A stretch of 64,000 nucleotides of DNA from Croceimicrobium sp965228705 (GTDB lineage Bacteria; Bacteroidota; Bacteroidia; Flavobacteriales; Schleiferiaceae): the NCBI RefSeq assembly GCF_965228705.1, contig NZ_OZ245832.1:3410001-3474000 (forward strand), given 5' to 3'. The notes under the pieces are model-generated. The model had not been told where the DNA came from. It worked only from the letters and a program-made list of their open reading frames with translations, and searched no databases. Numbering within the stretch: the stretch's first letter is position 1; each line of letters begins with the position of its first letter. The translations under genes and the position numbers were made by a program. Shown in pieces: positions 25,944 through 34,616 of the stretch.

Positions 25944-27260
25944 ATGAGTACAGCAGTTGGAAAATATATTCCTTATAAAGTAAAGGAAATTTCGTTAGCG
26001 GAATGGGGACGTAGAGAGATTGAGTTGGCCGAAGCTGAGATGCCCGGATTAATGGCCCTACGTGAAGAATATGGTAAAGAGAAGCCATTGAAAGGAGCAC
26101 GTATTGCTGGTTGTTTGCACATGACCATTCAAACTGCTGTTCTTATCGAAACTTTAGTTGAATTAGGTGCTGATGTTACCTGGTCATCTTGTAATATTTA
26201 TTCTACTCAGGATCATGCGGCTGCAGCCATCGCCAAAGCAGGTATTCCGGTTTATGCTTGGAAAGGAATGAATGAGGAGGAGTTTGATTGGTGTATCGAG
26301 CAAACTTTGTTCTTTGGAGAAGAGCGTCAGCCTTTAAATATGATTTTAGATGATGGAGGTGATCTTACCAATATGGTATTGGATCAGTATCCAGAATTGG
26401 CTGAGGGCGTAAAAGGTTTAAGTGAAGAAACTACTACCGGTGTTCACCGTTTGTACGAGCGTATGCGTAAGGGAACTTTGCCTATGCCTGCGATTAACGT
26501 GAATGACTCGGTAACCAAGTCTAAGTTTGACAATAAATACGGATGTCGCGAATCTGCAGTAGATGCTATTCGTCGTGCAACTGATATTATGATGGCAGGT
26601 AAAGTTGCCGTTGTTGCTGGTTATGGTGATGTAGGTAAAGGAACTGCGGCTTCCTTGCGTGGTGCCGGATGTCGTGTTATCGTTACCGAGATTGATCCAA
26701 TTTGTGCTTTACAAGCGGCCATGGATGGTTTCGAAGTGAAGAAAATGATCAATGCGGTTGAAGAGGGAGACATCATCATTACTGCCACTGGAAATAAAGA
26801 TATTGTAACTGGTGCGCATTTTGAAAAAATGAAGGACAAGGCCATCGTTTGTAATATCGGCCACTTCGATAATGAGATTGATGTAGCCTGGTTAAAATCC
26901 AATCACGGCAGTAGCCATGTTGAAATTAAGCCTCAGGTAGACAAGTATACTATCAATGGTAAGGATATTATTCTTTTGGCAGAAGGACGTTTGGTGAACT
27001 TAGGTTGTGCTACCGGTCACCCAAGTTTTGTGATGTCTAATTCCTTCACCAACCAAACTCTTGCTCAAATCGAACTGTGGAAGAACAGTGGCAATTACGA
27101 GAATGAAGTATACACCTTGCCTAAGCATTTGGATGAGAAAGTAGCGGAATTACACTTGGCTAAGATTGGGGTTGAACTCGATATATTATCGGATGAACAA
27201 GCCGAATATATCGGTGTAGAAAAAGCTGGACCCTTTAAGCCAGAATACTACAGATATTAG
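25944..27260 (+). CDS. ahcY: Adenosylhomocysteinase
   Basis: A 438-residue NAD-dependent enzyme that splits S-adenosylhomocysteine into homocysteine and adenosine, clearing the product of methylations. Visible are the substrate region GCLHMTIQTAVLIETL and SCNIYSTQDHAAAAI, the NAD fold VVAGYGDVGKGTAASLRGAG, and the C-terminal GHPSFVMSNSF and KPEYYRY that reaches the NAD of the neighbouring subunit. Arg and other codons are strongly biased (mostly CGT), indicating high expression. A terminator follows directly. Confidence 0.98.
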   Translation: MSTAVGKYIPYKVKEISLAEWGRREIELAEAEMPGLMALREEYGKEKPLKGARIAGCLHMTIQTAVLIETLVELGADVTWSSCNIYSTQDHAAAAIAKAGIPVYAWKGMNEEEFDWCIEQTLFFGEERQPLNMILDDGGDLTNMVLDQYPELAEGVKGLSEETTTGVHRLYERMRKGTLPMPAINVNDSVTKSKFDNKYGCRESAVDAIRRATDIMMAGKVAVVAGYGDVGKGTAASLRGAGCRVIVTEIDPICALQAAMDGFEVKKMINAVEEGDIIITATGNKDIVTGAHFEKMKDKAIVCNIGHFDNEIDVAWLKSNHGSSHVEIKPQVDKYTINGKDIILLAEGRLVNLGCATGHPSFVMSNSFTNQTLAQIELWKNSGNYENEVYTLPKHLDEKVAELHLAKIGVELDILSDEQAEYIGVEKAGPFKPEYYRY

Positions 27261-27285
27261 AATTTTATATTCTAGATTTTTTGAC

Positions 27286-27311
27286 AAAGCCCGTGATTAT
27301 GCGGGCTTTTT
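27286..27311 (+). terminator. Terminator of ahcY
   Basis: Eight-base stem aaagcccg (27286-27293) and cgggcttt (27302-27309), loop of eight, ending in five T's. It stands 25 bases after the ahcY stop. Confidence 0.85.
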
Positions 27312-27395
27312 CAATTTATTACGCGTCGGAATCGCTTATTTATCTTAAGCTTAAGCGATTTTTGTTGTATTATTGTTATCGAAAGAGCGACTCTA

Positions 27396-28475
27396 ATGTT
27401 TTCTACGATGAACGTTTTTCAGTTGATTGCAACGCATACAACCGATTTGGTTTGTTTGCATGATGCTGATAATACCATACGTTTTGCGACACCCAGTTCC
27501 ATGCGGGTTTTGGGTTATAAAGCAGAAACCCTGGTGGGGAGAAAACTCACTGATTTTTTAAGTGAGGATTTCATCAATGAGATGGACTTTACCACATTGA
27601 TGCGCTTTTTTGATCAGCCTGGAACTCGGATTCGATATCAGATCAATCATGGTGAAGGGCGATTGCGGTGGTTGGAAACTACATACACAGAGCTTGAGGG
27701 GATCGGCAATGTGCAATATCGCAGTTTAAGTACCACCCGAGATATAACCGAGAGTGTGCATTTAACAGAGGATCTGATGAATGCCCTTTCAAAAGAGCAG
27801 GAACTTTCTAAGTTTAAAACCAATCTGTATTCTGTAGCCAGTCATGAGTTCAAAACGCCCTTAGCGGTGATTCAGGCCAATATTGAAATGCTGAAAGTAA
27901 AGCATACTCCCAAGATGATTAATCTGGGTCTGACCACCATGGAGGAGGAGGTAGATCGCCTCAATACCATGATTATGGATATGTTGGAACTGAAGAAGCT
28001 TACGACAGGTAGGCGGAACTTTAATTTGAGCAAAGTTGATTTTGTGCAGATTCTTAAAGAACTGATCAATGAAAACCAGGAATCGGGTACCAATAGCTGT
28101 GTGTTAAAGCATGAGGTAATTGGTGAGCCGAGTGAATTCCAGGCAGACTATTCTTTAATTCGCTACATTTTCAGCAACTTACTGGGAAATGCCATCAAAT
28201 TTTCAGATCCGGGTTCGGAGGTGAAAGTTGTATTGGATTTCGAAAAAGACGATTTGGAGGTATCTTTTATGGATAAAGGAATTGGAATTCCGGAAGAAGA
28301 TCAATCCAAAGTCTTTCAATCTTTTTACCGCGGTTCGAACGTAAGTAATGTTCCCGTAACCGGAGTGGGATTGTCGATCGTTTCCGAGTTTGTAAAGCTC
28401 CACAAAGGAAAAATTAAATTGGTGAGTGAGGTTGGAAAGGGAAGTACCTTCACGCTGAGCTTGCCTAAACTCTGA
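27396..28475 (+). CDS. PAS-domain sensor histidine kinase
   Basis: A 359-residue cytoplasmic kinase without membrane segments. PAS domain at about residues 5-115 (LVCLHDADNTIRFATPSSMRVLGY). HisKA with phosphoacceptor His 150 in ASHEFKTPL. HATPase with N box SNLLGNAIKF (Asn 261), G1 DKGIGIP (Asp 293) and G2 GVGLSIV. It is followed within five bases by a response regulator, and a second receiver protein comes after that, so the three form a phosphorelay. The signal sensed is not evident. Confidence 0.92.
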   Translation: MFSTMNVFQLIATHTTDLVCLHDADNTIRFATPSSMRVLGYKAETLVGRKLTDFLSEDFINEMDFTTLMRFFDQPGTRIRYQINHGEGRLRWLETTYTELEGIGNVQYRSLSTTRDITESVHLTEDLMNALSKEQELSKFKTNLYSVASHEFKTPLAVIQANIEMLKVKHTPKMINLGLTTMEEEVDRLNTMIMDMLELKKLTTGRRNFNLSKVDFVQILKELINENQESGTNSCVLKHEVIGEPSEFQADYSLIRYIFSNLLGNAIKFSDPGSEVKVVLDFEKDDLEVSFMDKGIGIPEEDQSKVFQSFYRGSNVSNVPVTGVGLSIVSEFVKLHKGKIKLVSEVGKGSTFTLSLPKL

Positions 28476-28480
28476 TTGTT

Positions 28481-29221
28481 ATGCAAAAGAAACTGCTAAT
28501 TGTTGAGGACAACGAGAAACTGTTGAACTCTATGACCGCTCTCTTTGAAGACTATTTTCAGGTTTTCGAAGCGCACAACGGAATGGAAGGCTTGGAGAAA
28601 TGCCGCCTAAACATGCCCGACATCATCATCAGTGATATTATGATGCCGGAAATGAATGGCTACGAGCTCACGGAAAGCGTGAAATCGAACGAGCGTACTT
28701 CACACATTCCTATTATCTTATTAACGGCCTTAGGTGAGGACGAACGTCGAATCGAAGGATATAATTTCGGGGCCGATGATTACATCGTAAAACCTTTTAA
28801 ATTCGACATCCTCTTAGCCAGGGTAAATAACCTGCTAAAGACTCGGGAGCAATTGCGAAGAATTTATGATACTTCTGCTCCGATTAACCATGAGTTTGGG
28901 ATAAAGGATCCGGTATTGTCGCATATGGAAGCGCTTTTGGTGAATCATTTCCGATTCCGTAATTTCAGTATTCCCCAAATTGCTGAACTCATGAATATGA
29001 CCACGCCCAAATTGGAGCGTGAGGTAAAGCGATTAACAGGGATGACGCCGATTCAGTACATCAATGATTTCCGACTGCATAAGGCGAAAAATATGCTGCA
29101 AACCGAGGATATGAGTATATTCGAAGTGTCTCACGCTTTGGGTTTCCGCAGCTTGAGTTATTTTGGGAAAGCCTACAAAGATAAATTTGGTATTTCCCCT
29201 TCAAAGACTAAACAACTATGA
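28481..29221 (+). CDS. Response regulator with AraC-type DNA-binding domain
   Basis: A 246-residue protein. Receiver domain at residues 1-120 with acidic pair E9/D10, phosphoacceptor Asp 52 (IISDIMMP), Thr 82 and Lys 104. A C-terminal AraC/XylS HTH occupies about 145-246 (FSIPQIAELMNMTTPKLEREVKRL and MSIFEVSHALGFRSLSYFGKAYK). It should bind DNA when phosphorylated by the upstream kinase. Its stop overlaps the start of the next receiver gene (ATGA). Confidence 0.93.
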   Translation: MQKKLLIVEDNEKLLNSMTALFEDYFQVFEAHNGMEGLEKCRLNMPDIIISDIMMPEMNGYELTESVKSNERTSHIPIILLTALGEDERRIEGYNFGADDYIVKPFKFDILLARVNNLLKTREQLRRIYDTSAPINHEFGIKDPVLSHMEALLVNHFRFRNFSIPQIAELMNMTTPKLEREVKRLTGMTPIQYINDFRLHKAKNMLQTEDMSIFEVSHALGFRSLSYFGKAYKDKFGISPSKTKQL

Positions 29222-29631
29222 GTAATTCCGGGGTAAGCATCATGATCGTTGATAATGATCAGGTTAACAGCTTTGTACTCAAGAACATAATCATGCGTAA
29301 TTATGCCGATGCCAAGGTAGAATTGTTGCCCGATGGTGCGGAGGCCCTGGAAGAACTTAAACGGATGGACCAGAGTTCGGAAGATTTTCCGGCAGTCATC
29401 CTACTCGATATTTATATGCCTGTAATGGATGGTTTTGAATTCCTCGATGCCTATGTCAAGGAATATGCACATAAGCAATCGATCATTTTTGCCATGAGTA
29501 ACTCACTGATCAAAGAAGATCAACAAAGAGCCAATGAGTACGAGGTGGTCAAAGGATTTATTACCAAGCCATTGATTTATAATAACATCGAATTCATCAT
29601 AGAAACCTACCTCCAGGAACGCGATAACTAA
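29218..29631 (+). CDS. Single-domain response regulator (CheY-like)
   Basis: A 137-residue receiver with D12/D14, phosphoacceptor Asp 64 (LLDIYMP), Ser 94 and Lys 117 (ITKP), and no output domain. It overlaps the preceding regulator by four bases. It may work as a phosphate shuttle or sink for the same kinase. A strong terminator follows. Confidence 0.9.
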   Translation: MSNSGVSIMIVDNDQVNSFVLKNIIMRNYADAKVELLPDGAEALEELKRMDQSSEDFPAVILLDIYMPVMDGFEFLDAYVKEYAHKQSIIFAMSNSLIKEDQQRANEYEVVKGFITKPLIYNNIEFIIETYLQERDN

Positions 29632-29686
29632 AGCCTTCCTAAGACCTCGCACAAGGTCATGAAACGAAACAACCATAACAATCCTG

Positions 29687-29719
29687 GCCGTCTTGCTAAT
29701 CACAAGACGGCTTTTTTTT
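29687..29719 (+). terminator. Terminator of the phosphorelay operon
   Basis: Nine-base perfect stem, gccgtcttg (29687-29695) with caagacggc (29703-29711), a seven-base loop, and eight T's at 29712-29719. Confidence 0.9.
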
Positions 29720-29745
29720 GAGTATGAGAAAGACCAGGGCTTCCT

Positions 29746-29907
29746 TTAGCTGGATTGATAGGATAGTTTAAAGTGTATCAGACAACCTGGGAATTTGTCA
29801 TCTGACTGGAGGGCTTCCATCTTTATAGGCTCATCTGAGCTTTCCCCGTTATAATGTTTAAGTCTTTCTTTTACCAGTTGCATTCCCCTTGAGATATGCC
29901 GGTTCTA
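29746..29907 (-). pseudogene. Decayed C-terminal tail of a LytS-type histidine kinase
   Basis: On the minus strand, 29898 to 29746 reads in one frame HISRGMQLVKERLKHYN..., then FPGCLIHFKLSYQSS and a stop. It aligns with the end of the intact kinase at 34617 (HISRGIQLVLERLMQFN... DYPGTKISFLLPFKGP and stop), the part that forms the last helix and strands of the ATPase domain. In frame just upstream lies TAG at 29905-29907, and no kinase sequence remains before it. The remnant fills most of the space between the phosphorelay terminator and the M43 protease gene. Confidence 0.75.
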
Positions 29908-30051
29908 TAATCTGTAATTAGGAAGTGAGCTAAATAATTCTAGTATTAAATGCTTGGAGTGAACTTAAAACATGATGCGATTTTAAGCATGTAATGACTG
30001 AAAATTTGAATCGGGAATTCGTAGATTGCTGGAAAATAACCTTGTAAATAA

Positions 30052-32526
30052 ATGAGAAATCTTCTTTTTGTACTTTTTTTAGTGCTAATCACGCTGCCCG
30101 GGTTTTCACAGATTTGTTTAACTGATGAAACCATTATCGGAGATAATCAAGGACCTTATAATGTCCAGGAAGAGAGTGGGTATATTATTGATGTTTCATT
30201 TTGGGTGTTAAGAAAGTCGGATGGGACAAAGGGAAGGACTAATGAGGATGTAATGACCGCGTTTTGTGAGTTACAAAGTGATTATAATTCTATTGGTATT
30301 CACTTTAATTTGGTTGGTATTCAGTCAATTAATAGCACCTCGTTATATACTTTTGGTAATTCATGCGGTTCACCACCTACAATTGCTACTCTGAATAGTA
30401 AAATTAATCAAGTAGAGTTTCAGACCGGAAGGTATAATAATAGCGCCATAAATGTTTATGTTGCCGATATTGATCAAATGCATGCAGGTTATACGAAAGC
30501 CATTCCAGGTCAGGTGATTTTTCTAGGAGGTATAGAGCCAACATATTGCACAGGTGATCTTCTATTAGATGGGGTTTTGTCGCATGAAATCGGGCATGCT
30601 CTAGGTCTATATCATTTAGATAGAGGACTTTGTGGGCAGTTAATTCCAGGGCTGCCTAATGATTATGCGGATCCCAACCGACCTAATTCCAATTGTGCCT
30701 TGGCAGGAGATGAGGTTTGTGATACTTATCCAGATGTATTTGTCTATCAAAACTGTACCACGGCATACGATGATCCCGGGAGTACAATTATTACATGTAG
30801 TTCAACTTGGAATGGTCAAGGTACTGCCTCTGATCCTAGAGATGCCTTTAATGATCGATACTTAGCTATGCCGAATCAAAAAAACATAATGGATTTGAAA
30901 TGGGCTACAAGTACTTGCGGTCAAGATCTAACTTCTGGTCAGGGAGATAAAATAAAAAGCATGTTTGTTAAATATCCAGATATGTTATCTGTTCTGAATA
31001 ACGCGGCAACAGGTACTCCTATTTTGGGGAATGATTTATATATCCGTGATGATGTTGACGATATTGGTGTAGAACCGAACAATGTAGCCGGAATTACCAC
31101 TTCTCCTGATATTTGGGTCAGAAATCAGGCTGATGGATATGTATATCAAACTCATGAAAATCCAGATTTCCTTAATGGAAATCCGCATGTTTATGTTAGA
31201 GTAACTAATAGGGGTTGCGAATCGTCGCTAATTCAGCCACTTAGGGTGTATTGGGCTAAGGCAGGTACCTCTTTAGCTTGGCCGGATAACTGGGATGGAA
31301 GTGTGAATTTTCCCGGGACGAACTTAAAGATGGGTGATCAACTGGGGGTCGTGCAAATTCCGATACTTAAACCTGGTGAAGAGTTTATTGCGGAGTTTCC
31401 TTGGACAATAGATCCAGATGATCTATCTGATTATGCGGAATTATTTAATGAATATTGGAACACCTGGCATTATTGCCTACTGGCCAGGATGAACGGTAGT
31501 TCTGGAGCCAACTTGATTACATACCCAGAATCAATAAATTCTGGTCAAAATGTAAAGAACAATAATAATATTGCGGCGCGAAATATCACGGTTGTTAATA
31601 CTAATGGGTTTAAGTATAAAGATTTATATTATGCTGGGACAATATCCGTAAGCAACCTTAATGACTCTAATTTGAGTAATTCATATGTATTAGAGTTTAA
31701 CCTAAAGGAAGGTGATGTTCAGGCATTTAATAGTGAGATGGTTATTAGGATTTTCCCAGATAGCTCTCTAATTGAGGATAGGATAATTCAAGACAATTTG
31801 TTTGCAAAACTCAAAAAAAGAGAAGAAGGGTATGACTTGCCATTTATTCCATATACTTTGAATTTGGAAATGGTAGATAGTGCCATTTTCCCAGGGATAA
31901 TGGCTGTTGGGTTTTTGCCTATTTCCGGAAGTTATATGGGGGAAACTTATTCGTTTTTAAGTCGACAATACTATTCGGATCAATCAAATGGTCTTACTTT
32001 TATTGGAGAAGAAGAATTTGAGGTAACTCTGCCGGTAGAAGAGTTTAATTCTTTGGTTGAAATTGATAGTGTGGTCCCATACGGTCAGTCATTTTTTCAT
32101 TCTACATCAAGTGATTCAATTGCAATAAATGATTGGCAAATCGGGGATACGTTAACCCTTCGTGGTGATGAGGTGGCATTTCAGATGAATAGTTTAAATG
32201 AAACCTTGGTACTTATTTCACTAAGCAAGAATTCAGGTTCTTTGGCTATTGATTCTCTTACGATTAATAGCTCTTTAGGCGAAATAACTTCGGTATCGCC
32301 AAACCCGGTTAGTGCGAATACAATTTTGACCTTTCAGTTGAACTCCACTAACTTAAACTATACTATTGACGTTATTAGATCAACAGATGGATTATTGATG
32401 CAGAGTAATCCTGTTAATGGAAGTTCTATGTCAATTAGTTTTTCAGGATATCAGGCAGGGTATTACTATGCCGTACTTAGGTGTAATTCTCAAATAATTG
32501 ATCAACAAGTAATTCAAATGTATTAA
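30052..32526 (+). CDS. M43-family (pappalysin/cytophagalysin-like) zinc metalloprotease, T9SS cargo
   Basis: An 824-residue secreted protease. Signal peptide MRNLLFVLFLVLITLPGFS-Q; catalytic domain at about 40-310 with the extended zinc motif HEIGHALGLYH (H178, E179, H182, H188) and a Met-turn near QKNIMDL. Regions after 320 look like beta-rich accessory domains (DLYIRDDVDDIG is common after these peptidases). The end is a T9SS type A sorting domain (SPNPVSANTILTFQL, YQAGYYYAVL). Its AT-rich codons, with many AGA/AGG Arg and ATA Ile, differ from those of housekeeping neighbours. Its stop shares a base with the next start (TAATG). Confidence 0.88.
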   Translation: MRNLLFVLFLVLITLPGFSQICLTDETIIGDNQGPYNVQEESGYIIDVSFWVLRKSDGTKGRTNEDVMTAFCELQSDYNSIGIHFNLVGIQSINSTSLYTFGNSCGSPPTIATLNSKINQVEFQTGRYNNSAINVYVADIDQMHAGYTKAIPGQVIFLGGIEPTYCTGDLLLDGVLSHEIGHALGLYHLDRGLCGQLIPGLPNDYADPNRPNSNCALAGDEVCDTYPDVFVYQNCTTAYDDPGSTIITCSSTWNGQGTASDPRDAFNDRYLAMPNQKNIMDLKWATSTCGQDLTSGQGDKIKSMFVKYPDMLSVLNNAATGTPILGNDLYIRDDVDDIGVEPNNVAGITTSPDIWVRNQADGYVYQTHENPDFLNGNPHVYVRVTNRGCESSLIQPLRVYWAKAGTSLAWPDNWDGSVNFPGTNLKMGDQLGVVQIPILKPGEEFIAEFPWTIDPDDLSDYAELFNEYWNTWHYCLLARMNGSSGANLITYPESINSGQNVKNNNNIAARNITVVNTNGFKYKDLYYAGTISVSNLNDSNLSNSYVLEFNLKEGDVQAFNSEMVIRIFPDSSLIEDRIIQDNLFAKLKKREEGYDLPFIPYTLNLEMVDSAIFPGIMAVGFLPISGSYMGETYSFLSRQYYSDQSNGLTFIGEEEFEVTLPVEEFNSLVEIDSVVPYGQSFFHSTSSDSIAINDWQIGDTLTLRGDEVAFQMNSLNETLVLISLSKNSGSLAIDSLTINSSLGEITSVSPNPVSANTILTFQLNSTNLNYTIDVIRSTDGLLMQSNPVNGSSMSISFSGYQAGYYYAVLRCNSQIIDQQVIQMY

Positions 32527-34616
32527 TGGCCATATTTCGAATTTTGTCTTTAGGCATATTTGTACTACTATCTTTGAATGTGAATTCACAATATGTGAAG
32601 TATAATCCTTCAAATGATGGTTTAAGGATTTATGGCTTGGTTAATTATTCAAACCAATATTTAGCTATCACCTTGCATCCTTATTTTTTGAAAATCGATC
32701 AAAATTCATTAAACTCCAGCGGCTTTACTGATTTTCAATCAAATTTTAAGGTTGAAAATCTGGCCTCATTAGGTGATACTATTCTTTACGAGTGGAAGCG
32801 CTCAAGTTTAAGTCAGTCACGGGTGGTTTCTATTTCTAAAGATGGAGGTGAAACTTGGAGTCTTCACCCCTTTTTACGAAATTATTCAGGGCAACTCCAC
32901 ATTTTTGACTCCCTATTTGTGGTAGATGGGGAATACAACCTGATTCGTTATACTCTTAACGGAGGTAGATCTTATGATAGTTTATCGCTATCGGGTTCTC
33001 AGTTATTAGGGGAAGATGATCAAGGTGTATATATTAGAAAGCTGGGTACAGATAGTTTAGTATATATTGAAAGCTCTGGACCTAACCACATTGGAGTTTT
33101 AGATAGTAGTCTTGGGACTTTGAGTCATTTACAAAAAAGCGCTGGGCAGTACTTCGTCCTTCAAGATTGGAAAGATCTTATTGAACTTGACAGTAATTTT
33201 AATTTTACTCGTCAAATTCATCGGTTTGAGCAAGTGGCTCAAGGAAACTATAAATCTTTTAACAATGGTGATACATTGGTTTATGTGAAAGAAGATTCAG
33301 TAGTATTTACTTTAAATGCCGGACAATCATGGCAAAAGAGGAATATTGGGGCTCCTTTGGATCGAAATCGAAAGTGTCTTGCCTTATCGGGTTCGAAAAT
33401 AGTCTATAGTTATGGTGCAGGAACATTGTTGATTTTCAATTTGAATAATAGCAACATAACTTATAATGGTGTAAATCGATATCCTAATTTATATGGTCTA
33501 TGTAAAGCGGGTTATCAATTTGCTGGGATCGAACCTGTAAAATTGGAGGGGCCAAATAATAGCCTAGGAATATTTCATAGATTGGATCAAAATGGAAATC
33601 TCGTTGACAGTAGTTTGGTTCCTTTTGCGTCCCCTAAGTCAGATCCTCCAATGGCCTTTAAAGATTCGCTAAATGGCGTTTTTGCTGCTCTAGGAAGAAC
33701 CTATTACACTGGCGATGGGGGAAATTCATGGAATTTCACTTTGGACGTTGATTCCGCTGATTATATAAGACTTAGAAGTTCTAGAGATGGTAGTTGTTAT
33801 TTCGGATATGGGATAGCGAAAAACGGTTTTTTTATTGCTAGGATCGATGATTTTGGGAACCGTAGTCCATTAAACTTTAGCTTAAATGGAAATGAGAAAA
33901 TGCAAGACATTATTTTTAGTACATGTGATACAGGCTTGATAGTGACAAATGTCGATTTTTATAAGACTACGGATGGTGGACAAACTTTTCAGTCGATTAA
34001 TCAAGGTTATGTGCCACTTTGGCGATTTCAGTTTAAGGAGGATAGTATATTACTAGCGGCAGCAAATAAAAACTATTTCTCAAAAGGTCCTATTGGTCCA
34101 TTTACACCTATAGATAATCAGCCTATATTTAGTAGTCCTTCAAGTAGTAATCCATATTTCTTTTTTAATGCCCATCGAGTCATCAGCTATGATGCAGATG
34201 AGAGTAAGTTTAGAATTGCAGATACCCGCTATAACTTTAGCCAGAGTTTGAGTCTACCTGTAGATTATATTTATGATTTTCTGCCTAGTGATTCCGGTGC
34301 GGTAGCTATCGGTGCTGGAGGGCAGTTCTATGGGATTCGTGAAGAGGCTTTGTTTCCAGCGGATCTTGCTTTGATTGAAGGGCTGTCATTGCAGCCTGAG
34401 ATTAAAGTGTATCCAAATCCCAGTAATGGTTATTTGAGCATTGAAGGAGGGGATTTTAAAGAGTATAAGCTCTATAGCCTTAAAGGGTACTTACTGGATT
34501 CAGGTTATATAAATGAGCATATTGATATTTCGAAGTTCCAGTCTGGAATTTATATTTTGGAATTGAATGGCTCAGGAGAATCAAGTTCGGTTCGTCGGCT
34601 GATTTATCGAGAATAG
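32526..34616 (+). CDS. T9SS-exported protein with repeated BNR-like motifs
   Basis: A 696-residue protein with signal peptide (MAIFRILSLGIFVLLSLNVNS-Q). Asp-box-like motifs recur (SKDGGETWSLHP, LNAGQSWQKR, TGDGGNSWNF, TTDGGQTFQS), which points to a beta-propeller of sialidase or photosystem-assembly type, though no sialidase catalytic residues can be claimed. The end is a T9SS sorting domain (VYPNPSNGYLSI, QSGIYILELNG, basic tail RRLIYRE). It is coupled by TAATG to the M43 protease and may be its partner. It converges on the sensor kinase gene with no gap. Confidence 0.8.
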   Translation: MAIFRILSLGIFVLLSLNVNSQYVKYNPSNDGLRIYGLVNYSNQYLAITLHPYFLKIDQNSLNSSGFTDFQSNFKVENLASLGDTILYEWKRSSLSQSRVVSISKDGGETWSLHPFLRNYSGQLHIFDSLFVVDGEYNLIRYTLNGGRSYDSLSLSGSQLLGEDDQGVYIRKLGTDSLVYIESSGPNHIGVLDSSLGTLSHLQKSAGQYFVLQDWKDLIELDSNFNFTRQIHRFEQVAQGNYKSFNNGDTLVYVKEDSVVFTLNAGQSWQKRNIGAPLDRNRKCLALSGSKIVYSYGAGTLLIFNLNNSNITYNGVNRYPNLYGLCKAGYQFAGIEPVKLEGPNNSLGIFHRLDQNGNLVDSSLVPFASPKSDPPMAFKDSLNGVFAALGRTYYTGDGGNSWNFTLDVDSADYIRLRSSRDGSCYFGYGIAKNGFFIARIDDFGNRSPLNFSLNGNEKMQDIIFSTCDTGLIVTNVDFYKTTDGGQTFQSINQGYVPLWRFQFKEDSILLAAANKNYFSKGPIGPFTPIDNQPIFSSPSSSNPYFFFNAHRVISYDADESKFRIADTRYNFSQSLSLPVDYIYDFLPSDSGAVAIGAGGQFYGIREEALFPADLALIEGLSLQPEIKVYPNPSNGYLSIEGGDFKEYKLYSLKGYLLDSGYINEHIDISKFQSGIYILELNGSGESSSVRRLIYRE

